From positions 26,292-90,291 of the IMG/VR virus record IMGVR_UViG_3300025889_009691: DNA of 64,000 nucleotides. One strand, written 5' to 3'. The notes beneath the pieces are model-generated. The model did no database searches and was not told the DNA's origin. It worked only from the letters and a program-made list of their open reading frames with translations. The translations under genes were made by a program, and so were the position numbers. Shown piece by piece: positions 9,475 to 16,930 of this stretch. Each line of letters starts with the position of its first letter. The stretch's first letter is position 1. The DNA is from a virus.

Positions 9475-10761
9475 ATGAGTTTTGATGAAAGCCGACTCAA
9501 CGAGCTGAAGTCTGCTCTTACCCAAAAGATGGATGAGCAGAAGCAGATCGCTGATTCGATGCAATTTGAGGGCACAACCCTCATCGCTGATGACGAAAAG
9601 AAGTCAGCATTCCAGAATAACATGACCCAGATTCGTGAGATCAAGGGTCTTATTGAGGACATGAGCACTCTTCGTGACGTGTCCGCTTGGTCTTCAGAGG
9701 CCGAGTACAAGTCAGTTGCTGCTGAGGTTGCTGCTGGCGTTGAGTCAGAGGTTTCTCGTCACCGTTCAGTCGGTGATGCGTTCCTTAACTCAGAGGAGTT
9801 CAAGTCACTTCAGGGTGGCAAGGCTGGCGTAAACATGACCTCTCCGTTCATGGCCAAGTCGCTTCAGCAGAAGGACCTTTACTCAGGTCTTCCTACTGGC
9901 ACTCCTGACGCTTTCGGCGCTATTGAGCGTGACGGTATCGTCCCGATTGCTCAGCGTCGTAGCCGTGTGCGTGACCTTTTCCCGGCACGTACCACCAACT
10001 CAGCGGTTGTTGAGTACTTCCGTCAGACCGGCTTCACGAACAACGCTTCAGTTGTTCCTGAGTACTCGTCAGGCAACTTCGGTGCCAAGCCTCAGTCAAC
10101 GATGACCTTCGTTGGTGAGCAGGCTCCGGTGCGGACGATTGCTCACTGGGAAGCCGCTCACCGTAACGTTCTTGCCGATGAGCCGCAGCTGCGTTCAATC
10201 ATCGACAACGAGCTTCTTTACGGTCTTCGTCTGACCGAGGATGCCCAGATTCTTTCCGGTGCTGGCACTGGTGAGGACCTTACTGGTATTCTCAACACCA
10301 CTGACATCCAGACCTACGCATGGTCTGATGGCGCAACTTCACCTGTTGCTGACACCAAGGCCGATGCTCTCCGTCGTGCGGCTACTCTGGCATACCTTGC
10401 CTACTACGAGCCGACCGGCATCATCGTCCACCCGTCAGACTGGGAAGACATTGAGCTTACCAAGAACTCACAGGGCACGTACCTTCTTGCCATGTCAGTT
10501 GCTGGTGGCGCTGAGTCACGTGTCTGGCGTATCCCCGTCATTGACACTCCGGCCATCGCTGAGGGTACCGCTCTTGTCGGTGCGTTCGGTACTGGCGCTC
10601 AGCTGTACGACCGTGAGGCTGCTTCAATCCGTATTTCGGAACAGCACTCAGACTTCTTCGTCCGCAACGCCATCGTGGTGCTTGCTGAAGAGCGTCTTGC
10701 CCTCGCTGTCAAGCGTCCCGAGGCGTTTGTGAAGGTCACCTTCGACGCCGAACCGAGCTGA
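9475..10761 (+). CDS. Major capsid protein, HK97 fold
   Basis: 428 residues. The first ~100 residues are helical and charged, like an HK97 delta/scaffold domain. The shell region follows (VEYFRQTGF, VPEYSSGNFGAKPQSTMTF, LADEPQLRSIIDNELLYGL, DAQILSGAG), with the typical C-terminal strand pattern. It assembles the head shell. The start has an AAGGAG site. Codon use differs from its neighbours: many C-ending codons (GAC, GTC, ATC, TTC), as expected for the most highly expressed virion gene. A strong terminator follows at once. Confidence 0.93.
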   Translation: MSFDESRLNELKSALTQKMDEQKQIADSMQFEGTTLIADDEKKSAFQNNMTQIREIKGLIEDMSTLRDVSAWSSEAEYKSVAAEVAAGVESEVSRHRSVGDAFLNSEEFKSLQGGKAGVNMTSPFMAKSLQQKDLYSGLPTGTPDAFGAIERDGIVPIAQRRSRVRDLFPARTTNSAVVEYFRQTGFTNNASVVPEYSSGNFGAKPQSTMTFVGEQAPVRTIAHWEAAHRNVLADEPQLRSIIDNELLYGLRLTEDAQILSGAGTGEDLTGILNTTDIQTYAWSDGATSPVADTKADALRRAATLAYLAYYEPTGIIVHPSDWEDIELTKNSQGTYLLAMSVAGGAESRVWRIPVIDTPAIAEGTALVGAFGTGAQLYDREAASIRISEQHSDFFVRNAIVVLAEERLALAVKRPEAFVKVTFDAEPS

Positions 10762-10810
10762 TCCTAGAGATCAACTTAAGAGTTGCTAAAACTTAGCGAC
10801 TAGTTCAAAG

Positions 10811-10838
10811 GCCCCCCGGCTTCGGTCGGGGGGCTTTT
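10811..10838 (+). terminator. Terminator after the capsid gene
   Basis: A 10-bp stem (GCCCCCCGGC / GTCGGGGGGC, one G-U pair) with a TTCG tetraloop, then TTTT. The -10 box of the next gene begins 2 nt after the U-tract, so termination and re-initiation are packed together. Confidence 0.92.
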
Positions 10839-10840
10839 GC

Positions 10841-10846
10841 TATAAT
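10841..10846 (+). promoter_or_regulatory. -10 box directly after the capsid terminator
   Basis: TATAAT is followed by 5 nt and ATG at 10852, with no Shine-Dalgarno sequence. Any -35 box would fall inside the terminator stem, where only a poor match is seen. Confidence 0.55.
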
Positions 10847-10851
10847 AGGGT

Positions 10852-11589
10852 ATGCCTATCTTTGAAGAAGATTCAGATTTGCCTATACCTACGTGGACTC
10901 GTGATGAAGTAGTGGTGCTTGAGTCTATTGATGAGTTTTATTCTGCTGGTATTATCAACATGCTTCAGTTTTTGGTTGCTGAAGAAGGCGCTGTTCTGGA
11001 TGAGACAATTGATTTGACTTTGGTCATGCACTCTGTTGTTAATGCTCACAATGATAAGTATTCGTTTGATCAGACAGATATTTTGTTGGCGTTGGCAAGC
11101 GAGTTTTGTTTGATTGATTCGGTTCATGACCGGCAGGTGCTGGCGGGTATTGAGTTGCTGGACAATGCTGTTCTGTACTTAGCGATGCACGACGAGCCTG
11201 ACTATGCGTTAGAGGCGGCTGTGTGTCTCAGTCAAAGCAGCAGATCAATTATGCAAGTGTCAGCGGTACTTCCGTCTTTGTCGTTGTTTGGGCATTGGGA
11301 AGAATTTGCTGCTGTAATCATTAGTTCTATATTGACGCAGCGTGCCACATGTAGTAGAATGTCTGTACTGTACTCTGCTATAGAAACTCTAAATGTAGGG
11401 GTTGACAGCAAAGTTGACTTTGTGGATTACATCCGAAAGTTGTGTGCTGTCAATTTGCTTTCTCTGGAGATGCCGAAGTCATCTCAAGGAGAAGCATCAG
11501 TTCATTTAAATACCCAGGCAGCTGGGTTGTTTTTGCTCTTCTCTAACAGAGTGGAGTTAGCGAAAGAACTAGCAAGCTTGTCAGTTTGA
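10852..11589 (+). CDS. Hypothetical helical protein
   Basis: 245 residues, acidic N-terminus, predicted almost all alpha-helical with Leu/Ala-rich segments. No motif, signal peptide or clear transmembrane run is recognised. It appears to have its own near-leaderless promoter and opens the non-structural block inserted between capsid and head-completion genes. Function unknown. Confidence 0.75.
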   Translation: MPIFEEDSDLPIPTWTRDEVVVLESIDEFYSAGIINMLQFLVAEEGAVLDETIDLTLVMHSVVNAHNDKYSFDQTDILLALASEFCLIDSVHDRQVLAGIELLDNAVLYLAMHDEPDYALEAAVCLSQSSRSIMQVSAVLPSLSLFGHWEEFAAVIISSILTQRATCSRMSVLYSAIETLNVGVDSKVDFVDYIRKLCAVNLLSLEMPKSSQGEASVHLNTQAAGLFLLFSNRVELAKELASLSV

Positions 11590-11615
11590 CATGCTGCCAC
11601 GTTCATGGTAGCATG
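11590..11615 (+). terminator. Hairpin after the 10852 gene, possible terminator
   Basis: CATGCTGCCA / TGGTAGCATG stem of 10 bp (one G-U) with a 6-nt loop, immediately after the stop codon. The T-run comes only 11 nt later (ATTTTT), so it may terminate weakly or stabilise the 3' end. Confidence 0.45.
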
Positions 11616-11639
11616 ATCTAGCAAGATTTTTGCAACTCT

Positions 11640-11682
11640 CACAATGACTTGACGATTGTAGTTCATTGTGGGTGGCTACAAT
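11640..11682 (+). promoter_or_regulatory. nrdJ promoter region with operator-like dyad
   Basis: A perfect 8-bp inverted repeat CACAATGA (11640-11647) / TCATTGTG (11663-11670) brackets TTGACG (11649-11654). TACAAT at 11677-11682 is a plausible -10, but its distance from TTGACG is 22 nt; a weaker TTGTAG gives 15. The dyad could bind a repressor of the reductase gene. It does not match the NrdR box as I know it. Confidence 0.4.
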
Positions 11683-11733
11683 AGTAAAACCATTATTTTT
11701 ATACACACGTTCACAGCCATAGGAGGACATAAG

Positions 11734-13689
11734 GTGAACCCTTTTTTCATTTCAGACGACCACGCTAACGACTACGCAGACAAGATGCCTCCTTGGGGTT
11801 TCAACGGTCTGGGGTATGTAACGTATAAGCGTACTTATGCCCGACCTATTTTTGAAGGCAACACTGACGTTATTGAACGCACTGAGGAATGGCATGAGAC
11901 TATTCAGCGAGTTGTTAACGGTGCACAGAACATTGGTGCCCAGTTGACACAGGATGAGGCTGAGCGTCTGTATGATTACTTGTTTAACTTGAAGGGTTCT
12001 GTTGCTGGTCGAATGCTTTGGCAGTTAGGTACTCCTAACAACCAGCGTTTGGGCGGCGACTCACTTGTGAACTGCTGGTTTGTTGACGTTCAGAAGCCTT
12101 CAGATTTTTCGTGGTCTGTTGAGCGCCTTATGCTTGGCGGCGGCGTAGGATTCTCATGCGATAAGCCTGAGCGTCTTGGTGTCGTCCGTAGTGCGTGGGT
12201 TTCCCATCAGGATGAGAACGATTCAGATTTCATTGTTCCTGATACTCGTGAGGGATGGGCTGAACTGATCCGTAAGGTGTTTGAATGCTACCTTGGCGAT
12301 GATGACAACCCTCGCTGGATGACATATGCAACTCATTTGATTCGTCCCGCTGGAGTTCCCATTAAGACGTTTGGTGGAACTGCTTCAGGACCTGAAATTC
12401 TTATCTCTGGTGTTGAAAAGATTTGCAAGGTGCTAGACGGTGCTGTTGGCCGCACGCTTACTTCCGTTGAGGTTCTTGACTGCATGAACATCATTGGCTC
12501 TATTGTTGTTGCCGGTAACGTTCGTCGCAGCGCTGAAATTGCGGTTGGCCGTCTTGACGATGAAGATTACCTGATGGCGAAGCGTTGGGACCTTGGCGAT
12601 ATTCCTATTGAGCGGGCCATGTCGAACAATACTGTTTTTGTTTCTCCTGAAGAAATGAAGGATATGCCTGATTTGATTTGGGAAGGGTACAAGGGCAACG
12701 GCGAACCTTACGGGTTCTTTAACCTAGAAGCTTCACGTCAGTTTGGCCGCATGGGCGAAGAGCGTCCTGATCCTTCAATTGTTGGCGTTAACCCTTGCGC
12801 TGAAATCCCTCTGGCTAACCGTGAGTCGTGCAATCTGTCTGAGATTTTCCTTCCCATGATTGATTCACCTGAGCAGCTTAAGGATGTTGCCAAGTTGCTG
12901 TACAAGGTCCAGAAGGCTACTGCCGCTTTGTCGTACCTTGATCCTGCGTCTGATAAGATCACTTCTCAGAACATGCGTTTGGGTCTTGGTATTACTGGTG
13001 TTGCTCAGGCTCTTGACAAGATTGATTGGCTAGATGAGACTTACACTGAACTGCGTGAGTTGGATGCTGCGTGGTCAGAGGAGCGTGGCTGGCCTGAGTC
13101 TGTTCGTCTTACCACGATTAAGCCTTCTGGTACGCTTAGCCTTCTTCCCGGTGTGACCCCCGGTGTTCACCCCGGCTTTAGCCAGTACTTCGTTAAGCGT
13201 ATGCGTATGTCTGCTACGGATGTGCTTGTAAACTACTGCAGGTCAAAGGGGTTCTATGTAGAGCCTCTGCGTAACTTTGATGGTTCAGAAGATCATCGGA
13301 CGGTGGTTGTAGAGTTCCCTTGTGCGTTCCCTGAGGGCACTGTGTTGGCTGAGGATATGACTGCTATTGAGCAGATGGACCTTGTTCGCCGTTTGCAGAA
13401 GGTTTGGGCAGACAACGCTATTTCGGTGACTGTCTACTACAAGAGCGAAGAGCTTGACGGTATCCGTGAGTACCTTGCGGAGCATTGGAGCGAGATGAAG
13501 TCTGTTTCGTTCTTGCTGCATAGCGAGCACGGGTTTGATCAGGCCCCTATGGGGGAGTTGACGAAGGACGAGTATGAAACCGTGCTTAAGACCACTTCGC
13601 CTCTTGGAGAGAAGCTTACTGGTTCAACTATCATGTCGGACGACGAGTTCGATGCGGAGTGCGCCACTGGAGCTTGCCCTATCCGATAA
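11734..13689 (+). CDS. nrdJ: Adenosylcobalamin-dependent (class II) ribonucleotide reductase
   Basis: 651 residues from GTG 11734, chosen because AGGAGG sits 7 nt upstream; the longer reading from 11668 would translate promoter DNA. It resembles monomeric ribonucleoside-triphosphate reductase (Lactobacillus leichmannii type, 739 residues). The active-site strand NPCAEIPL (nt ~12794) carries the thiyl Cys with Asn and Glu at the usual spacing. A second Cys eleven residues on (ESCNL) and the Cys in LVNCWF match the redox pair (C408, C419, C119 in that enzyme). The C-terminal CATGAC is the shuttle Cys pair reduced by thioredoxin. It makes deoxynucleotides for phage DNA and needs coenzyme B12. 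It is shorter than the bacterial enzyme, apparently between the LGITG and LTTIKPSG motifs. Confidence 0.93.
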   Translation: MNPFFISDDHANDYADKMPPWGFNGLGYVTYKRTYARPIFEGNTDVIERTEEWHETIQRVVNGAQNIGAQLTQDEAERLYDYLFNLKGSVAGRMLWQLGTPNNQRLGGDSLVNCWFVDVQKPSDFSWSVERLMLGGGVGFSCDKPERLGVVRSAWVSHQDENDSDFIVPDTREGWAELIRKVFECYLGDDDNPRWMTYATHLIRPAGVPIKTFGGTASGPEILISGVEKICKVLDGAVGRTLTSVEVLDCMNIIGSIVVAGNVRRSAEIAVGRLDDEDYLMAKRWDLGDIPIERAMSNNTVFVSPEEMKDMPDLIWEGYKGNGEPYGFFNLEASRQFGRMGEERPDPSIVGVNPCAEIPLANRESCNLSEIFLPMIDSPEQLKDVAKLLYKVQKATAALSYLDPASDKITSQNMRLGLGITGVAQALDKIDWLDETYTELRELDAAWSEERGWPESVRLTTIKPSGTLSLLPGVTPGVHPGFSQYFVKRMRMSATDVLVNYCRSKGFYVEPLRNFDGSEDHRTVVVEFPCAFPEGTVLAEDMTAIEQMDLVRRLQKVWADNAISVTVYYKSEELDGIREYLAEHWSEMKSVSFLLHSEHGFDQAPMGELTKDEYETVLKTTSPLGEKLTGSTIMSDDEFDAECATGACPIR

Positions 13690-13690
13690 T

Positions 13691-13719
13691 TTGACTTCCG
13701 CCAAAGGGGCGGGTATAAT
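13691..13719 (+). promoter_or_regulatory. Leaderless-type promoter of the peroxiredoxin gene
   Basis: TTGACT, 17-nt spacer, perfect TATAAT at 13714-13719, then 6 nt to ATG 13726. The spacer contains a CCGCC-AAAGG-GGCGG dyad (13698-13712) that could be an operator. Confidence 0.75.
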
Positions 13720-13725
13720 ATGTTC

Positions 13726-14238
13726 ATGATTGGATTGAATGAACAGTTTCCCCCCTTTGGCGCAGTCGGTGTTACGGCGTCAAACGAATTTACTAATGTA
13801 AGCCTAGACGACTTTGATGGTCGTTGGAAGGTATTCTATTTTTACCCTAAGGACTTTACGTTTATCTGTCCTACTGAGATTAAGGAAATGGATCGTGTTC
13901 TTGATGAGGATGCGGTTGTTGTTGGTTTCAGTGGCGACAATGAGTTCTGCAAGTTGAATTGGAAGAAGTCCAACGACCTGATTAGAGACATCAGGCATAC
14001 TCTTGTGGCTGATACAGGTCTGTATTTGGCTGAGTACTTGGGTGTGGTTGATGACTCAGAAGGCGTCGCTTTGCGTGCCACGTTTATTGTTGACCCTATG
14101 AATGTCATCAGGTCAATTACTGTAAACGATGTGGACACTGGCCGTAACGTAGATGAGACTATTCGTACTCTAAACGCTATTCGTGCGGGCGGTCTTACTG
14201 GGTGTTCTTGGACTCCCGGCGACACGTTTGTTGGCTGA
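13726..14238 (+). CDS. AhpC/2-Cys-type peroxiredoxin
   Basis: 170 residues. It reduces hydrogen peroxide and organic peroxides. The peroxidatic Cys lies in YPKDFTFICPTE, and a second Cys near the C-terminus (TGCSWTPGD) is placed as a resolving Cys; the motif order is that of AhpC. ATG 13726 is preferred over ATG 13720 because 13720 directly follows the -10 hexamer while 13726 keeps the 6-nt rule of this genome. Thioredoxin encoded at 57.8 kb could recycle it. A peroxiredoxin is unusual in a phage; a role in protecting the infected cell, or the reductase radical chemistry encoded just upstream, is inference. Confidence 0.9.
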   Translation: MIGLNEQFPPFGAVGVTASNEFTNVSLDDFDGRWKVFYFYPKDFTFICPTEIKEMDRVLDEDAVVVGFSGDNEFCKLNWKKSNDLIRDIRHTLVADTGLYLAEYLGVVDDSEGVALRATFIVDPMNVIRSITVNDVDTGRNVDETIRTLNAIRAGGLTGCSWTPGDTFVG

Positions 14239-14260
14239 TTTTTTATTATAGTCAGTAAAC

Positions 14261-14425
14261 TTGCACTGTTGTGCAACTTGGGGATATAGATTATTTCTTG
14301 TACCGGCAAGAATGACTAACCCCAAGGAGGTTGATTGTGGATATCGGTTAAGACGCCGGTAACCGATATGCGATCAAGTATCTGAGCGGGGTTCGGTCAT
14401 TGCACCGGACCCCGTTCTTGTTTTA
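14261..14425 (+). ncRNA. Candidate structured RNA or sRNA with terminator
   Basis: A gene-free stretch after the peroxiredoxin with dense base-pairing: TTGCAC/GTGCAA (14261-14276), CTTGGGG/CCCCAAG (14277-14283 with 14320-14326) enclosing TTCTTG/CAAGAA, a perfect 10-bp hairpin ATATCGGTTA/TAACCGATAT (14341-14369), and a terminator (14387-14414). An AAGGAGG at 14324 is followed by GTG but the frame ends after four codons. TTGCAC-18-TATAGA (14285-14290) could start a transcript of about 130 nt. No known RNA family is recognised. Confidence 0.45.
14387..14424 (+). terminator. Terminator overlapping the next promoter
   Basis: An 11-bp stem CGGGGTTCGGT / ACCGGACCCCG (one G-U), loop CATTGC, then TTCTTGTTTT. 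The -35 box of the following gene (TTGCAC, 14400-14405) is inside the loop and descending arm. Confidence 0.88.
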
Positions 14426-14429
14426 GAAT
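14400..14429 (+). promoter_or_regulatory. Leaderless-type promoter for the gene at 14436
   Basis: TTGCAC, 18-nt spacer, TAGAAT (14424-14429), 6 nt, ATG. It is superimposed on the upstream terminator hairpin. Confidence 0.7.
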
Positions 14430-14435
14430 ATTGTT

Positions 14436-14801
14436 ATGACTTCGCTTCAAGAACTGCACGAGCATAAGCTACACGTGGACTTAATGTATCTTGCTGATAT
14501 GGTGGAAGTTGCTGGAGTTTCTCAAACGGTTCCTGTCGATGCTGAGGGGGCCGTTTCTTTGTCTTATGCGATAGCCATGCTGTGTGGTGCGACTGCATAT
14601 CCGCATGTAGATGACTTTGCTCATTTGTTGGAGATTGTGCCTGCGGTTAATCGCCGCAGGTTTATTTATTGTTGGGATGCGTTAGAGTTTGAGTTTGGTA
14701 GCGATATTGTGTCTTGGTCTGAGCATGTTGGAACCGTAGCTACTGTTAAAGGTATTCGTCGTTTAGCAAAAGAAATTGAGCATTTCAAAGTTTCCCCTTG
14801 A
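14436..14801 (+). CDS. Hypothetical protein
   Basis: 121 residues, helical, acidic, without recognised motifs or membrane segments. The start is set by the 6-nt distance from TAGAAT. Its stop codon is embedded in the TTGACA box of the next promoter. It belongs to the small regulatory or metabolic block between capsid and head-completion genes. Function unknown. Confidence 0.7.
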   Translation: MTSLQELHEHKLHVDLMYLADMVEVAGVSQTVPVDAEGAVSLSYAIAMLCGATAYPHVDDFAHLLEIVPAVNRRRFIYCWDALEFEFGSDIVSWSEHVGTVATVKGIRRLAKEIEHFKVSP

Positions 14802-14826
14802 CATGGTAGACGCTATTCACTAATAT
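14798..14826 (+). promoter_or_regulatory. Leaderless-type promoter for the HA-HTH gene
   Basis: TTGACA, 17-nt spacer, TAATAT (14821-14826), then 6 nt to ATG 14833. The -35 box is a perfect consensus. Confidence 0.78.
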
Positions 14827-14832
14827 AGTTCT

Positions 14833-15222
14833 ATGAATCATGATATGAGATGGCGAAGGCACTATGAAGCCTTACTTCAATACAATGATCGTTTTGGAGA
14901 CGCACTAGTTCCGAGCGGCCACGTTGAGTTTTTAGACTCCGGGGAAGAACTGAATTTAGGGAACTGGGTAAGTTACATGCGGACACGGTATCGACAAAAC
15001 GCATTGCCAGCCCAACGAGTTGCTCTGCTAGAATCTATTCCTTCATGGGAGTGGGGGCCGGTGCGACCGGGACCAAAATCTAGAGATGTTGTATTAGTAA
15101 GAAATAACGAAATTATATCCAAGCACATGTCGGGCGGTGTGCCGTTGTCTACGTTAGCCCGAGAGTATGGTTTATCACGCCAAAGAATTCATCAAATAAT
15201 TAAGGAGAACACAAATGCGTAA
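14833..15222 (+). CDS. Helicase-associated (HA) domain protein with C-terminal HTH
   Basis: 129 residues. Residues ~6-76 fit the helicase-associated domain pattern (W..HYEALLQY...GDALVP...LGNWVSYMRTRYRQ...L.SIPSWEW). Residues ~95-128 form a helix-turn-helix with a sigma-region-4-like end (VPLSTLAREYGLSRQRIHQII). Both parts suggest DNA binding, so a phage regulator is likely. HA domains usually repeat at the end of helicases; a single one fused to an HTH without a helicase is uncommon. Its stop overlaps the next gene start by 8 nt. Confidence 0.8.
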   Translation: MNHDMRWRRHYEALLQYNDRFGDALVPSGHVEFLDSGEELNLGNWVSYMRTRYRQNALPAQRVALLESIPSWEWGPVRPGPKSRDVVLVRNNEIISKHMSGGVPLSTLAREYGLSRQRIHQIIKENTNA

Positions 15223-15514
15223 TTCAGAAGAATGGGAACGAGTACTAAATCAGATGACTGAAAACAGTCAGCCAAAACCTAAGGTTACCCTGGGTATCTT
15301 GATCTCTGCTTTAATTTCAGTAGCAGCGATTAGTGCTTTTGGCGGTATGGCTATCATGCTGCTAAATATGGTCGTAAACAGTGCGTGGCCCAACCTAGAC
15401 GTTTTGCGTCCCGGTATCGGCTATCGTCACGGAGCAGCTATTTTTGCTATCTGGTTTATCTGGTTTGGTTTTAAGACGCAGGTTGCAAACAACATTACTA
15501 AGGGAGAAGGCTAA
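15215..15514 (+). CDS. Small membrane protein with two helices
   Basis: 99 residues. A charged N-terminus is followed by two hydrophobic segments (around residues 32-53 and 69-85) and a short polar tail. The gene overlaps both neighbours (ATGCGTAA upstream, TAATG downstream), so it is translated as part of the 14833-16023 operon. Topology suggests both ends on the same side. A holin-like or membrane-modifying role is possible but unsupported. Confidence 0.75.
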   Translation: MRNSEEWERVLNQMTENSQPKPKVTLGILISALISVAAISAFGGMAIMLLNMVVNSAWPNLDVLRPGIGYRHGAAIFAIWFIWFGFKTQVANNITKGEG

Positions 15515-16023
15515 TGTCTGTAGTTTCTGACGTAGCCACCTGGGATGCTGCGGCCAAAGAGCGACTTAAAGATGTATGGCTTTTTCATGCAGCCACGGTT
15601 TTCCAAGGTGAAGATTCATTAGAGCATATCCTTGTAAACTTGCGCAGCCATTTAGATGAGCTTATTGATACTTACTTTGGTACAAACGAAAGCCCTGAAA
15701 AGCATGAGTGGGTTATCACGGCAAAGTATGCCCTTTTGGCTGATAGTGGTCTGGCGGATGAGCCGGAGGATATGTGGCGGACTTTGTGCTCGAAACAGAA
15801 TGACTATGGTCCGAATAACATTGCAAGGTTTGGCTCGTCGGGGGTTTTGCTGCGCATGCATGACAAGGTTGCCCGGTTAGAGAACTTGATTGGGAATGGC
15901 CTGACTGTTGAGAACGAATCGTTGCACGATACGTATTTAGACCTTGTTGGTTATTCTGTGATTGGTATGATGTTAGACGACGGCAGTTTCTTTTACCCTA
16001 TGGGGGAGGACTGGCAGAAGTAA
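15514..16023 (+). CDS. Nmad1/DUF1599-like nucleotide-modification-associated protein
   Basis: 169 residues. The C-terminal half has the pattern KQNDYGPNNIARFG ... RMHDKVARLENLIGNG ... NESLHDTYLDLVGYSVIG, which I recognise from the DUF1599/Nmad1 family. That family is all-helical, MazG-like in style and often linked to nucleotide or base metabolism in phages. The acidic residues in NESLHDTYLDL could bind metal. It follows the membrane protein with a TAATG overlap. The exact reaction cannot be given. Confidence 0.72.
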   Translation: MSVVSDVATWDAAAKERLKDVWLFHAATVFQGEDSLEHILVNLRSHLDELIDTYFGTNESPEKHEWVITAKYALLADSGLADEPEDMWRTLCSKQNDYGPNNIARFGSSGVLLRMHDKVARLENLIGNGLTVENESLHDTYLDLVGYSVIGMMLDDGSFFYPMGEDWQK

Positions 16024-16088
16024 TCGTGGGGTAGGGCTTAGGTACGGTATTATAGTAGTAATGTACGTTCCGATGGAGGAGAAAGCAT

Positions 16089-16229
16089 ATGCCCCCGACA
16101 ACTGATAAGCCAGACACTGAAACGCCTAGACCTAGAGGGCTTATTGAGCGAGTTCTAGACGCTATTGATGCAGGCCGACGTGATGGTCTGTTGCCCCCTA
16201 ATCCCAATAATAGACCGCAGGCCGGTTAA
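16089..16229 (+). CDS. Short hypothetical protein (46 aa)
   Basis: 46 residues, proline- and arginine-rich (MPPTTDKPDTETPRPRGL...), preceded by a strong GGAGGAG 7 nt before the ATG. A TATTAT/TATAGT -10-like sequence lies at 16048-16056. The strong ribosome site is the main reason to accept it. It sits just before the head-completion genes; function unknown. Confidence 0.65.
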   Translation: MPPTTDKPDTETPRPRGLIERVLDAIDAGRRDGLLPPNPNNRPQAG

Positions 16230-16287
16230 GCGGATTTTTAGTCGTCACTTAGCTATTTAGCTTTGTATTATTCTTGGCAGGTCGTGA

Positions 16288-16929
16288 ATGGCTCTTATTA
16301 CAGTTTCTGATATTACAACATATATGGACATTACGCTCAGTAATGTGCAAGAAGACGCTGCTGAGATTGTCATTGACGGCCTACAAGCAGAGTTAGAAGC
16401 ATACCTGCGCAGACCTATTGAGCAGCAGTCCTTTACTGAAACCTATCGAATCCCTGATGTAGGGCGTGGAGTAGTGAATCAGCAGTACTATTACAACTAC
16501 ACTACTGATCCTTCCACGACGCTTACGTCTCCGGGTATTATCTATACTCCGATGTATACGTTGTATTTGGATAATAGTCCGGTTATTTCGGTTTCTTCTG
16601 TTTCGATTACTCCTGCTTCTGCTTCTGCTACAGCGACTGATCAGGTGGCTGAGAGAGATTACATAACTCGTGATTATGGCATTGAGTTGTTTAATGCTTT
16701 TGCTAATGACCGTGTTACGATAACATACACGGCTGGCCTAGATGGTGCCAACATCAAAGTTTTTAAGTTGCTGTTGTTGAGAGCGGCTGCCCGTGAGATG
16801 CAGAACATGCATGACGATGTGGTTGGTTTGAAGGATTTGACGACAAGAAATGTTGCACCTTTGGAGACTGGGTTTTCTGAGCGTGAGCTTATGAGCATTA
16901 AAAAGTACCGTAGAGTTAGGGTGGCCTAA
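16288..16929 (+). CDS. Head-tail connector/adaptor protein
   Basis: 213 residues. The N-terminus (MALITVSDITTYMDITLSNVQ..., DGLQAELEAYLRRPIE) is typical of gp6/gp15-type head-tail adaptors, which form a ring under the portal. The helical C-terminal part ends in ...ERELMSIKKYRRVRVA. It is followed 1 nt later by the tail completion gene, the usual order. The ribosome site is weak (GGCAGG). Confidence 0.78.
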   Translation: MALITVSDITTYMDITLSNVQEDAAEIVIDGLQAELEAYLRRPIEQQSFTETYRIPDVGRGVVNQQYYYNYTTDPSTTLTSPGIIYTPMYTLYLDNSPVISVSSVSITPASASATATDQVAERDYITRDYGIELFNAFANDRVTITYTAGLDGANIKVFKLLLLRAAAREMQNMHDDVVGLKDLTTRNVAPLETGFSERELMSIKKYRRVRVA

Positions 16930-16930
16930 C

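Noticed and set aside
11668-11733. Longer N-terminus of NrdJ
   Set aside because: It would translate the promoter region. GTG 11734 has AGGAGG 7 nt upstream.
11590-11733. B12 riboswitch before nrdJ
   Set aside because: The leader is too short and no B12-box-like core was seen. The gap holds a hairpin and an operator-like dyad.
13720-13725. ATG at 13720 as start of the peroxiredoxin
   Set aside because: It directly follows the -10 hexamer, so transcripts would not include it. ATG 13726 fits the genome's 6-nt rule.
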